A stretch of 64,000 nt of DNA from Pleurocapsa sp. PCC 7319 (GTDB lineage Bacteria; Cyanobacteriota; Cyanobacteriia; Cyanobacteriales; Xenococcaceae): contig NZ_KB235922.1 of the NCBI RefSeq assembly GCF_000332195.1, positions 4,189,322-4,253,321 on the forward strand. Direction: 5' to 3'. The notes beneath the pieces were generated by a model, which was given only the letters and a program-made list of their open reading frames with translations, was not told the origin of the DNA and did not search any database. Positions 17,237-27,851 of this stretch are shown here, one piece after another. How positions within the stretch are numbered: the stretch's first letter is position 1; every line of letters starts with the position of its first letter. A program made the translations under genes and the position numbers.

Positions 17237-17884
17237 ATGTCGTACACTCAAAATAGGCTAGCAGTTAAGCAAAATTTACTTGAAGAGATTGAAAAGCTTA
17301 AAAATAGACGCCAAGCTCTTCCAGGTTCTCCGATTACAGATTTAGAAATTAGACCGCAAAAGGTTAGAGAGATAGAAGCATTAACTCAGAACTTGGAGAA
17401 GATGTCTTCTTTTCCCCGTCCCTTGTTATATAGTAGTCAGTTACTTGATGGTAGCTGGCTATTGCAATATTCAACTGCCAGAGAAATTCGTTCTTTGAGA
17501 AGTTTACCTTGGGGATTTTTGGTAGGCAAAATATATCAAATAATTGATATTAATACCGCTTCTTTTGAAAATAGAGCATGGGTAGAGCATAAGTCAGGTT
17601 TATTATCTGGATATGTTAGAGTAACAGCCGCTTTTGAACCAGCTTTAGAAACAGACGATCAGCTTCCCAATCAAAAAATTTATGTAGATTTCCAACAACG
17701 CTTTATTGCGATCACTAAAGTTTTAGGTGCTAAAACTAAGTTTTTAGATCCTGTAAAAGTGGTAAAAGCGCGTAATCCTCAAGATAGAAAAGCCAGTCTA
17801 GATATTACTTATATCGATGAGAGCATGAGAATTGGTCGTGGTGGCGATGGCAGTTTGTTTATTTTAACTAAAGCCGAAATTTAA
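17237..17884 (+). CDS. PAP/fibrillin family protein
   Basis: 215 residues. Plastid-lipid-associated protein (fibrillin) domain: LLDGSWLLQYSTAREIRSL near residue 72, the middle part SFENRAWVEHKSGLLSGYVRVTAAFEP, and the closing LDITYIDESMRIGRGGDGSLFIL. Cyanobacterial fibrillins are lipocalin-like proteins linked to thylakoid lipids, carotenoids and photoprotection. No transmembrane segment is seen, so it is probably peripheral to the thylakoid. Confidence 0.85.
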   Translation: MSYTQNRLAVKQNLLEEIEKLKNRRQALPGSPITDLEIRPQKVREIEALTQNLEKMSSFPRPLLYSSQLLDGSWLLQYSTAREIRSLRSLPWGFLVGKIYQIIDINTASFENRAWVEHKSGLLSGYVRVTAAFEPALETDDQLPNQKIYVDFQQRFIAITKVLGAKTKFLDPVKVVKARNPQDRKASLDITYIDESMRIGRGGDGSLFILTKAEI

Positions 17885-17910
17885 TTTCTGCAAATTTGAA
17901 GCTGGATTAG

Positions 17911-18040
17911 CGCGATTGGGCTCCGCCCACCGCCAAAGGTGATTACCCGCAGGGCTTGCACTCGAATGGGTGTACGCTGAGTCCTACGGACTTGCTTCGC
18001 AACCGCGATTGGGCTCCGCCCACCGCCAGAGGCGATCGCC
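17911..18040. repeat. GC-rich intergenic duplicated palindromic repeat
   Basis: Two copies of a ~33-base unit beginning CGCGATTGGGCTCCGCCCAC, at 17911 and 18004, flank a segment with further small hairpins (AGTCC-tac-GGACT, TTGC-tt-GCAA). The GC content is clearly above the neighbourhood. This is a dispersed-repeat type element; the second copy runs into a HIP1 site. Confidence 0.7.
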
Positions 18041-18069
18041 AGTTAAATTAAATGAGCAAGTCAAATGAC

Positions 18070-19305
18070 TTAACTATTGACCATTGCTTTATTGCACTTA
18101 AATCTAGACTTGAGGTTAAAAGCAAAAATGGAAACTAGGATGGTTAATACTCCCGTGATCCATAAAGGGGCAGTGTAATTCAAGCTGACAAGTAAGCCAG
18201 AAATTACAGGACCGATCGCATTAGACATACTCAAGTAAGAAGAGTTAATTCCTAGTATTTCTCCTTGTTCTTTATTATCGGAATTAAGAGATAACACAGT
18301 ATCGATCAGCGGCATTGGAAACGAATTGACTAAACCAAATATAACCAAAATAATTACAAATGCACCATAAGTGGGAAAAGTGGGCATCAGCAAGAAAGTG
18401 ATACCCCGCACAGCTAAGGAAACAGCAATTATATTAATCAAATTAAATCTTGTACTCAAAGGTTCAAGGGCAAATACTTGAGAGATAAAGCCCAAAATTC
18501 CTACCAAGGCAAACATAATTGCTAGTCCTTTAGCATCCTGATTTAAGACATTCAGGAAAAACGGCTGAAAGGCAAAGGTAAAAATGGTAAAGGTACTACC
18601 ACTTAAAAAAGTTAGGACAAATAAATTTCCCAATCTCGGTCTAGTGGCAGACTTGGCAATCTTACCGAAGGCAAAATCATCCCAAGTTAATTTGAAATCT
18701 CCTGGTTGAGAAGCGGTTTCGGGTAAGAAAAATAAGGTCAACAAAGCAGCAAAAGCTGCGATCGCCGCACTGACTAAAAAACTCATCCCCAAAGACGAAA
18801 TACCTGGTAAAGTAGGCATTTGTTGTGCCAAGTAACTTAGAACAGGTCCAATGACAAATCCTAAACGAAAAGTTGCACCAAAGATTCCAAAGGCTCTGGG
18901 ACGTTGCTGGGGAGTGGTAATATCGCTAATTACTGCACTAGCAACCGAAGTATTTCCTCCAGTTAGACCATCTAACATTCGGGCTGCGTACAATAACCAT
19001 GCTACCCCCGCAATACTGGCAAGTAAATTAGCTACTACTGTACCCGCCAAACTAAAGACTAAAATAGATTTACGCCCCAAACGATCTGAGAGTTTACCCA
19101 ATATTGGCGTACCAAAAAACTGTGATAAGGCAAAAGCAGTAGTCAGCAAACTGGCTTGAAAATCACTTAAACCAAACTGTTTGGCATAGGGATAAAGCAG
19201 AGGAATGATAATAGTAAAGCTAATCGAGTTGATCAGAGCAATGAGAGCAATCAACCAAAATAGAGGTGGTAAATCAAATTGTTCTCGCCAGTTAAAACTT
19301 TTCAT
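18070..19305 (-). CDS. Major facilitator superfamily transporter (TetA/DHA-like)
   Basis: 411 residues, 12 predicted transmembrane helices. Motif A is in the loop between helices 2 and 3 (FGTPILGKLSDRLGRKSIL), and an antiporter-type motif is seen near helix 5 (GFVIGPVLSYLAQ). These features suggest a drug/H+ antiporter of the DHA1 group; the substrate is unknown. It stands alone. Confidence 0.85.
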   Translation of the reverse strand: MKSFNWREQFDLPPLFWLIALIALINSISFTIIIPLLYPYAKQFGLSDFQASLLTTAFALSQFFGTPILGKLSDRLGRKSILVFSLAGTVVANLLASIAGVAWLLYAARMLDGLTGGNTSVASAVISDITTPQQRPRAFGIFGATFRLGFVIGPVLSYLAQQMPTLPGISSLGMSFLVSAAIAAFAALLTLFFLPETASQPGDFKLTWDDFAFGKIAKSATRPRLGNLFVLTFLSGSTFTIFTFAFQPFFLNVLNQDAKGLAIMFALVGILGFISQVFALEPLSTRFNLINIIAVSLAVRGITFLLMPTFPTYGAFVIILVIFGLVNSFPMPLIDTVLSLNSDNKEQGEILGINSSYLSMSNAIGPVISGLLVSLNYTAPLWITGVLTILVSIFAFNLKSRFKCNKAMVNS

Positions 19306-19407
19306 GTATTAAGTTTTGTCAAGTAAGTTTTCAGTATATCTTCATAAATTCTCAGGACAAAACTATCCACAGTATTGTACTATTTTTGTAGCCAAGTTAA
19401 AGATGTC

Positions 19408-21555
19408 ATGCCACACGAACAATTAAACTTATCAACAGCAAAACCTGTTTTGTCTTGGGCAAATCATGAACTAGATAATCGAGAAGCTCAGATGGCGCAG
19501 AACGTCACATCTTTACCCTTTGTATTTAAGCATGTGGCGTTAATGCCCGACGTTCATTTAGGAAAAGGGGCTTTAGTTGGTTCCGTCATTGCCACCAAAG
19601 ATGCGGTAATTCCTGCTGCTGTAGGGGTTGATATTGGTTGTTTTACTGGGGATACCGAAATTCCTTTAGTGGATGGCAAAAAGTATGCGATCGCTGAATT
19701 AGCTCAGCAACAGCGTTCGATCTATGTCTATGCCTGCACAGATAGCGGAAAGATCGTCAGTGCCAAAGCGATCGCCAGGAAAACTCGTCATAATGCTTCT
19801 TTGGTCAAAGTTGTTTTAGACAATGGTCGAGAAATTAGATGTACTCCAGAACATCAATTCATGCTCAGAGACGGAAGCTATCAAGAAGCTTGTAATCTTC
19901 AGCCTGATGATTCTCTGATGCCTTTTTACTCTAAAACAGATAAAGACGGATACACTTTGATCCAACAAAACTATTCTGGAAGATGGCAAAAAGCACATTG
20001 GATTGTTGCCCGTTCGGGAATTTTAGGTGAAATTCCTAAGTTTGAGAATCAAAGAACAATTATTCACCACAAGAATTTTAATCAAGCAGATAATCGACCA
20101 GAAAATCTAGAATTTATGGGAAACTGCGATCATTCTGCTTATCATCGTTCATTAGTAGATAGAAATACTCATTGGCAATCACCAGAATTTGAAGCTAGAA
20201 GACAAAAGGCTTTAGCTGCCAAAGCTAAAAGTAAAGAAGGATATAAATACTTTGCTCAAAGAGGAACAGCTAATATTCTCAGCTATATGCAGAATAATCC
20301 TGAGCATTTTCACCAATCTGTTGCTAGGAATGGTGAAAGAGGAAAACAGTATTTAGTAGCATACAACCAAAGTGATAAAGGAAGGGCTAAAAGTAAAGAA
20401 ATTGCTAATCGCTTTTACACTTGTGAAACTTGTGGAGAAGAAATTAAAAGTCCGATTGGGCTTCATAATCATAGGAAATATGAGCATGGCTACAATCATA
20501 AAGTAGTTGCCATGATTTCTTTAGAAGAAAAAGAAGATGTTTATTGCTTAAGTGTTCCTAAATACAATAACTTTGCTCTTAGTGCAGGAGTATTTGTTCA
20601 TAATTGTGGGATGGCTGCGGTTAAGATGCCCTTTACAGGCGATGGCTTGGAAGGAAAGTTGAAAAAAATACGTCATCAAATTGAGCGCTCTATTCCTGTT
20701 GGCAGATGGGGTAATAAACGAATTGAAAAAAACGTTACCAATTGGCAAGGTTGGCGAGATTTTAAAGAATTACATCCAGGGGTGCAAGACTTAGACAATA
20801 AAGCCTTGCAACAAATGGGTTCTCTTGGAGGTGGCAATCACTTCATTGAACTGTGCTTGGATACAGAAAACTATGTCTGGTTAATGTTGCATTCAGGTTC
20901 ACGGCACATTGGCAATAAATTAGCTCAGTGTCATATTTCTACCGGAAAAAAACTGGCAGAATTAGCAAATATTAGCTTGCCCGATCCAGATTTAGCTTAT
21001 TTTGTTGCAGGAACACCAGAATTTGCCGCATATTGGCGAGATTTGCAGTGGGCGCAAAATTACGCTCGTTTTAATCGAGATGTAATGATGGGACGTTTTA
21101 AAAAGATAGTTGAGGAATTTGTCACTGGCGGCAAAGAGATCAAACCTTTACTATCGGTAAATTGTCATCATAACTATGCTGAAAAAGAAGTTCACTTTGG
21201 TAAAGAAGTTTATGTTACACGTAAAGGAGCGGTAAGAGCCAAGTCAGAAGACTACGGAATTATTCCTGGTTCAATGGGAACTAAATCTTATATTGTTAAA
21301 GGAAAAGGAAACCACGATAGTTACTGTTCTTGCTCCCATGGGGCTGGACGGTTAATGTCCCGTACCAAAGCCAAAAAGGAGTTTACCGTCGAAGACGTAA
21401 TCGAGCAAACTCAAGGAGTCGAGTGTCGTAAAGACAGCAAAATTATCGATGAAATTCCTGGAGCATATAAGCCGATTGAGCAGGTAATGGCACAGCAAAA
21501 TGATTTAGTAGAAGTTGTAGCTACTTTAAAACAAGTTGTGTGTGTTAAAGGATAA
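19408..21555 (+). CDS. rtcB: RNA 3'-phosphate ligase RtcB interrupted by an intein
   Basis: GTP/Mn2+-dependent ligase joining 2',3'-cyclic phosphate or 3'-phosphate RNA ends to 5'-OH ends. The exteins (77 + 316 residues, 393 after splicing) contain the metal motif VDIG|CGM, GGGNHFIEL, HSGSRHIGNKLA, NCHHNY, SMGTKSYIV and the guanylated histidine in SCSHGAGRLMSR. The intein sits exactly between VDIG and CGM, so the Mn-binding cysteine becomes the +1 splicing nucleophile and the ligase can act only after splicing. The ATG at 19408 is used (MPHEQLNLSTAKPV); the frame opens 11 codons earlier at TAC-rich sequence without family match. Confidence 0.95.
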   Translation: MPHEQLNLSTAKPVLSWANHELDNREAQMAQNVTSLPFVFKHVALMPDVHLGKGALVGSVIATKDAVIPAAVGVDIGCFTGDTEIPLVDGKKYAIAELAQQQRSIYVYACTDSGKIVSAKAIARKTRHNASLVKVVLDNGREIRCTPEHQFMLRDGSYQEACNLQPDDSLMPFYSKTDKDGYTLIQQNYSGRWQKAHWIVARSGILGEIPKFENQRTIIHHKNFNQADNRPENLEFMGNCDHSAYHRSLVDRNTHWQSPEFEARRQKALAAKAKSKEGYKYFAQRGTANILSYMQNNPEHFHQSVARNGERGKQYLVAYNQSDKGRAKSKEIANRFYTCETCGEEIKSPIGLHNHRKYEHGYNHKVVAMISLEEKEDVYCLSVPKYNNFALSAGVFVHNCGMAAVKMPFTGDGLEGKLKKIRHQIERSIPVGRWGNKRIEKNVTNWQGWRDFKELHPGVQDLDNKALQQMGSLGGGNHFIELCLDTENYVWLMLHSGSRHIGNKLAQCHISTGKKLAELANISLPDPDLAYFVAGTPEFAAYWRDLQWAQNYARFNRDVMMGRFKKIVEEFVTGGKEIKPLLSVNCHHNYAEKEVHFGKEVYVTRKGAVRAKSEDYGIIPGSMGTKSYIVKGKGNHDSYCSCSHGAGRLMSRTKAKKEFTVEDVIEQTQGVECRKDSKIIDEIPGAYKPIEQVMAQQNDLVEVVATLKQVVCVKG
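19639..20604 (+). mobile_element. Intein in RtcB with HNH homing endonuclease and C2H2-like finger
   Basis: 322 residues, in frame. Splicing blocks: N-terminal Cys1 (CFTGDTEIPLVDGKKYAIAEL), block B with TPEH (REIRCTPEHQFML), block F (DVYCLSVPKYNNFALS), and the C-terminal His-Asn (GVFVHN) followed by Cys+1 of the host. Between them is an HNH endonuclease of the homing type (IIHHKNFNQADNRPENLEFM). After a basic stretch comes a zinc-finger-like segment, CETCGEEIKSPIGLHNHRKYEH (C-x2-C-x12-H spacing region). All catalytic residues for splicing appear intact, so it should be active. Confidence 0.92.
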
Positions 21556-21595
21556 TTTGTATCAAAAGAGGTAAATTCGTGTTTACATCTAAACA

Positions 21596-21907
21596 ATGAA
21601 GAGAATCAATCCTTTAAGTATATCCTTAGCTCTTAGCATATGTGTTTTGGGATGTGTAAACTCGAAAGATATTAATTGGGAAATTATTCCGATTACTGGT
21701 ACTGTTTTGGGAACTGTCGAATATCCAAAACAGTACGGTCCATCAGAAATCAAGATTAGAGTTAAATTAGATTCGGAAGAAACAGTTTTAGTTAGCTCGA
21801 CAACAAAAATGCCAATTGTCAAAGGTCAAGAAGTAAAACTTTATCAAGGAACTACAGATTCGGGAAGAAAATTCTACGTCTTTGCTCATCCATCTCAAGA
21901 AAAATAA
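21596..21907 (+). CDS. Small putative lipoprotein of unknown function
   Basis: 103 residues. A signal peptide (MKRINPLSISLALSICVLGC) ends in a lipobox-like VLGC (Cys20). The rest is a small beta-rich domain (GTVLGTVEYPKQYGPSEIKIRVKLDSEETVLVSSTTKMPIVKGQEVKLYQG). I do not recognise a family. It begins 40 bases after rtcB in the same direction. The MITE-like element and IS110 insertion begin 22 bases after its stop. Confidence 0.6.
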   Translation: MKRINPLSISLALSICVLGCVNSKDINWEIIPITGTVLGTVEYPKQYGPSEIKIRVKLDSEETVLVSSTTKMPIVKGQEVKLYQGTTDSGRKFYVFAHPSQEK

Positions 21908-22003
21908 AAATTGTGTGGCAAAACCTGAATATAGCATTACTTACCTAGGTTAGGACATTTTTGAAACTGATACTTGTTACTTGTTACTCTCCAGAAACTA
22001 AAA

Positions 22004-23377
22004 TCAAGTAGAAGATGCCTCAACTACTTCTAAACCAAGGGATTTTGCTCTTTGCTTGAGATTTTTGATGAGTCTTTCTTGATATTTTTGTTCATAGTAA
22101 TCAGCTCCACGATCGAGATAAGATTCTTTTTTTGTCCAGAGAGTATAGAATAGACGAGCAATTTTGTGTGCTGTAGCAGTAATGGCCTTGGGTGCGCCAG
22201 CACGGGAGCGAATGCGTCGATAAAATGCGCCCAAAGCTGAATGAGAACGACTAACAGCTTGAGCTGCCAATCGAAAAGCTGTTGCAGCTCGATTGTTAAC
22301 TCGACGAGTCTGAGAACTTTTAACTTTGCCCCCTGTAATCCGACAACCAGGACATAATCCGAGCCAAGAGCTGAAATGTTTAGCACTCTTAAATTTAGTC
22401 GGGTCTAATCCTACTTCACTGAGGATGGTTTGCACTGTGACTACACTTAAACCATCAATGCTGGTAAAATCTACTCCCGCAATACGATAGAGATGAGAAT
22501 GTAAGTCGAACCCTGATTTGATTGAGCGACGACACTTTTTCTGGCTATTTAGGGGCGGAGTCTCTTTTGTTTGGGAGGGCAATTTACTGAGACATTGTTC
22601 GATTTGTTCCTCTAATAATCCGATTTGTTGTTGATAAAATTGATAACAAGATAATTCTTGATGCAAAATAAAAACCATTTCTGGACGATAATTACCCGTT
22701 AGGGCATCTCTAATTTGTTGTGGACTACTTTTAATTCTTCGGTGTGCTAATTTGGCTAAGGTTTGTGGATTTCTTTCCCCAGCAATAATGGCCCTCAGAA
22801 TATTTAATCCTGTCACCCCTGTAAGATCGCTAATGACTTTATGCAACTGCAAATTCATCTGTGTTAAAGCTTTTTGCATTCTTTGCACATGAGTCGAACT
22901 AGCTTGAATCAAATTTTCTCGTTGTCTTAAATAGCTTCTCAGTACAGTTATTTCTCCTTCGGGGATAAAGGAAGGTGCAAGTAAGCCATAACTATGCAGT
23001 TGTTGTAACCATTGACAATCTTGGACATCGCTTTTTCTTCCTGGTACTGTTTTTACATTGTGAGCATTGACTAAACAGACTTGGAAGTTATGCTGACTTA
23101 AGATGTTAAATAAAGGTATCCATTCTACTCCCGTCGATTCGAGGGCAATACTCGTCACACCGCATTCACTTAACCAATTTGCCAGAGCTAGTAAATCTGG
23201 TGTACTACACCCAAAACAACGAACATTAGATTCTGTTGCTGCTATAGGTACACAAACCCAATGCTCTCTTGAGCCAATATCAATTCCCGCCGAGTGCGGA
23301 TTGATGACTTTTATTTCTGGCTCCTGTCTTTTGCTACTTTTTTTCTGGGATTTTTGGCTTCGACCAATTGGCTTCAT
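22004..23377 (-). CDS. IS110-family transposase (DEDD recombinase)
   Basis: 457 residues. The N-terminal RuvC-like DEDD domain opens HSAGIDIGSREHWVCVPIA and contains ALESTGVEWIPLFNIL and NAHNVKTVPGRKSDVQDCQWLQQLHSYGLL. The C-terminal Tnp domain contains the IDGLSVVTVQTILSEVG helix-hairpin-helix region, the SSWLGLCPGCRITGGK segment and RRVNNRAATAFRLAA, with the catalytic Ser region near SSQTRRVNNR. The gene looks intact. Members of this family recombine donor and target DNA under the guidance of a bispecific bridge RNA made from the noncoding end. Confidence 0.93.
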   Translation of the reverse strand: MKPIGRSQKSQKKSSKRQEPEIKVINPHSAGIDIGSREHWVCVPIAATESNVRCFGCSTPDLLALANWLSECGVTSIALESTGVEWIPLFNILSQHNFQVCLVNAHNVKTVPGRKSDVQDCQWLQQLHSYGLLAPSFIPEGEITVLRSYLRQRENLIQASSTHVQRMQKALTQMNLQLHKVISDLTGVTGLNILRAIIAGERNPQTLAKLAHRRIKSSPQQIRDALTGNYRPEMVFILHQELSCYQFYQQQIGLLEEQIEQCLSKLPSQTKETPPLNSQKKCRRSIKSGFDLHSHLYRIAGVDFTSIDGLSVVTVQTILSEVGLDPTKFKSAKHFSSWLGLCPGCRITGGKVKSSQTRRVNNRAATAFRLAAQAVSRSHSALGAFYRRIRSRAGAPKAITATAHKIARLFYTLWTKKESYLDRGADYYEQKYQERLIKNLKQRAKSLGLEVVEASST

Positions 23378-23637
23378 TTTTTGCCCTCACTCTTGATAGG
23401 GAAATGTTTTCGATGAGGAATGGTTTTCTCTTGTCATTCTCTCCAACGGGATAAGGTTTTTTCTCCTTTCACCAATTTATTTGTCCACTTTCCTCTAACC
23501 AAGCTTATTCTCGGGCGTTCGTTGCACCATTGTAACTTCGGCTTTTTTGTGATGAAAACATTTCCACGTATCATGATACTTGGTCTACCAATTTGGTTTC
23601 TCATCTTTATTTTGGGGCGCAAAGCGTCCTTCAGGAG
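23378..23637 (-). ncRNA. Candidate IS110 bridge RNA region (left end)
   Basis: The 260 bases upstream of the transposase start lie within the element and carry no convincing ORF. On the minus strand they contain several short helices, such as ACCAAATTGGT, the ATCATGAT palindrome and GGACGC-tt-TGCGCCC. This is the place where IS110-group elements encode their bridge RNA. The exact RNA ends and the guide loops cannot be defined without a covariance model. Confidence 0.5.
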
Positions 23638-23781
23638 CTTATTACTTGCTACTTGTTACTTGCTACTTACGAACCAGTAACTTTGCTTGTCCTAACATAA
23701 CTTTGTACGGCTATAGCAGTAGTTGGAGATACTGTCTAAAAACATACCTTAACGTTTCCGTCCTCAAGTCAGAAATCCTAA

Positions 23782-24591
23782 CTAATAACCTAGACTAATT
23801 TGACCAGGAGCCAAAGCTATCTCGGTAGTTGCTCCTGGCGATCGCAATCTAACTTTTAATTTACCTTCGATAGTTACTCCCGTTACTTTTCCCGGGCAGT
23901 TATTAAACATTACCTGTTGTCCCAAACTACTGAGAATTGCTAAATAATCAATTAATAACTGTTCAATTCCTACTGATAGATAATACCGATATCCTAATAA
24001 GATTCCATAGGTAGTAATGGCTGCTAATTCTTCTAAAGATGTAATATTTTTTTGAGACTTATCTTGATAATACGATTGTAGGTTGATGCCAATTGCAGGA
24101 ACAGGATTGCACCAATTAATTCCTACCCCCACAACAGCTTGGGTTATTTGATGTTGTGAATTGCGAGTTTCAATTTTGATCCCTCCTAGCTTACGTTGCT
24201 CTAGAATCAAATCATTTGACCATTTGATCGTTACTGGTAACTGATAATGCCTTAAAACTATGGCAATGCCCCAGGCTGTCGCCATCACTATATGTGAATG
24301 TTTATTTATAGCCAAATCAAGATCAAGACCAACAGAAAGATAGAGTCCACCATCTGATGAAACCCAACTCTTGCCCCACTGTCCTTTACCTGCAGTTTGT
24401 TTTAAAGCGATCGCCCCTACAGGAGTTTCGATGCCACTATCAATGAATTCCCAGAGTTTTGTATTAGTTGAAGAAATACTATCAAAAATGTGTAGAGGAA
24501 TAGACGTAGCAATATCTGGTTGCTGAGTAACTATTTGACTATTATTAAGTCTCTGCCAAGTTTGTCGGTATAACTGTAGATTAAAAGCCAA
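23782..24591 (-). CDS. birA: Biotin-[acetyl-CoA-carboxylase] ligase, catalytic form
   Basis: 269 residues. Attaches biotin to the BCCP subunit of acetyl-CoA carboxylase through biotinyl-AMP. The catalytic domain shows FDSISSTNTKLWEFIDSG, the biotin/ATP loop QTAGKGQWGKSWVSSDGGLYLSVG and the motif KWSNDLILEQRKLGGIKIET. A C-terminal SH3-like segment ends CPGKVTGVTIEGKLKVRL. There is no N-terminal helix-turn-helix, so it is not a repressor. The last codons are near the MITE/IS region. It is a single gene divergent from ligA. Confidence 0.92.
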   Translation of the reverse strand: MAFNLQLYRQTWQRLNNSQIVTQQPDIATSIPLHIFDSISSTNTKLWEFIDSGIETPVGAIALKQTAGKGQWGKSWVSSDGGLYLSVGLDLDLAINKHSHIVMATAWGIAIVLRHYQLPVTIKWSNDLILEQRKLGGIKIETRNSQHQITQAVVGVGINWCNPVPAIGINLQSYYQDKSQKNITSLEELAAITTYGILLGYRYYLSVGIEQLLIDYLAILSSLGQQVMFNNCPGKVTGVTIEGKLKVRLRSPGATTEIALAPGQISLGY

Positions 24592-24712
24592 TTCTCTCAG
24601 GAAGATCGTTTTTCATAATTTGGGTTCATGGTAGCGTAACCTAATGAACTGTTAATGTGTTAAATTTCTCGTTGTTTAAGCCAACAATCATTCTTCCCCG
24701 AAGCGATACTAG

Positions 24713-26761
<2,049 letters not shown>

Positions 26762-26828
26762 GTAGCAGAAAAGTAAGTAAATGATTCAGATGACTACCAC
26801 TACCGATTTTCAAAGATTAACATTAGTT

Positions 26829-27413
26829 TTAGCTAAACCATTCCACTTTTTCTTGAATAGGATCGCGGCGACTTTTAGTAGTTGGATTATCACTATATCC
26901 TAAATACAAATATCCCAGACATTTATCTTTCTCTCCTAAGCCGAGAAATTCTTTGAGTTCTTCAGTATAAGTAACCCCTCCAGAACCCCAAAAGCTACAA
27001 ATACCATAAGCTGCAGCGGTCAATGTCATATTTTGTACGCTGCAAGCTACCGCTTCTATCTCTTCTATTTCCAAGATTTTCTCCAATTTCTGGCGCTGCA
27101 TACAGATAACAATTACGTGAGACGACTTAAGTAAATTCGTCTTCATCCGTTCGTATTTTTCTGGTTTAAACTTTTCTTCCGGGGTAAGTTTCTGATATAA
27201 ATCAGCTTGAAAATTAGCTAACTTTTCCAAACCCGTATCCGTAAAAATTTTATATCTCCAAGGTTGAGTTAAACCATGGTTAGGCGCCCAGTTAGCATTT
27301 TCTAGGATCTCCCAAATGATTTTATCGTCGATCCTATCGCCATTGAAGAGCCGTGGCTTTGTAGAACGACGTGAACGTATTACCTCACTAATCTGAGCAA
27401 CTAAATCAACCAT
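26829..27413 (-). CDS. Nitroreductase-family FMN oxidoreductase
   Basis: 194 residues. The FMN-binding arginine stretch SRRSTKPRLF is at the N-terminus, NANWAPNHGLTQPWRYKIFT follows, then VACSVQNMTLTAAAYGICSFWGSGG and GLGEKDKCLGYLYLGYSD. It is closest in style to the small YdjA-like nitroreductases. It probably uses NAD(P)H, with unknown substrate. It stands alone, convergent with ligA. Confidence 0.85.
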   Translation of the reverse strand: MVDLVAQISEVIRSRRSTKPRLFNGDRIDDKIIWEILENANWAPNHGLTQPWRYKIFTDTGLEKLANFQADLYQKLTPEEKFKPEKYERMKTNLLKSSHVIVICMQRQKLEKILEIEEIEAVACSVQNMTLTAAAYGICSFWGSGGVTYTEELKEFLGLGEKDKCLGYLYLGYSDNPTTKSRRDPIQEKVEWFS

Positions 27414-27851
27414 AATGGAAAAATGACTCGCTTGTCGTTGATAGAAGTCGTTAAATATTAATTTGCCTCAAGCAATTATAGCTGAGAGAACCCAAAATAT
27501 TACCTCTCAGTAATTAATACTATTATTTTGATTTTCTTAAAGATCGGACATTTAAACAGTCAATAAAAACATTATTTGAAATATACGATCATCAACTTGT
27601 AAATCTAAGTTATGCTTCAAGGTATTTATTAGTAAAAGGGTGTCGAAAAACCAGATTGAGGTTAGATTATATATTGTGTATTTCTACAGTCGTGCCAGAC
27701 GATAACACGTTGCTTATGTCTAGTTGAATTAACATATTCTTAAAATTATCCATCAGTAATCCCTCCGAGACTTATAAATTAATAGGGATGCTTACCTAAA
27801 AGTTCAATAAACCAACACTTAGCTTACAGTAAAGACTAAAGATTATTACCT
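27414..27851. other. Intergenic region upstream of the LuxR-type response regulator
   Basis: 438 AT-rich bases with the promoters of two divergent genes. I see no ORF, tRNA or clear repeat. Confidence 0.5.

Larger units (their letters stand above)
21989..23638 (-). mobile_element. IS110-family insertion sequence (approximate ends)
   Basis: Ends were inferred by subtracting the interrupted heptamer/MITE sequence on each side. The left edge starts CTCCAGAAAC and the right edge, read inwards, CTCCTGAAGG, so a short CTCCWGAA inverted repeat marks both ends. On the transposase strand the element has about 260 noncoding bases upstream (left end) and only about 15 downstream of the stop. That is the layout of the IS110 subgroup, in which the long left end encodes the bridge RNA. 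Confidence 0.7.
21930..23715. repeat. Small inverted-repeat (MITE-like) element, copy 1, split by the IS110-family insertion
   Basis: The left terminus (21930-21957) and right terminus (23688-23715, inverted) share the pattern TATAGC-N2-TAC-N9-TTAGGACA with copies 2 and 3. The interior is a heptamer array of TTACTTG-type units (21971-21988 and 23640-23668). The IS110 element lies inside this array. Without it the element would be about 136 bp. Confidence 0.8.

Noticed and set aside
23434-23798. ORFs of 62-86 residues in the noncoding left end of the IS110 element
   Set aside because: Short, overlapping on both strands, and without motifs. The region is better explained as transposon end/bridge RNA and MITE sequence.
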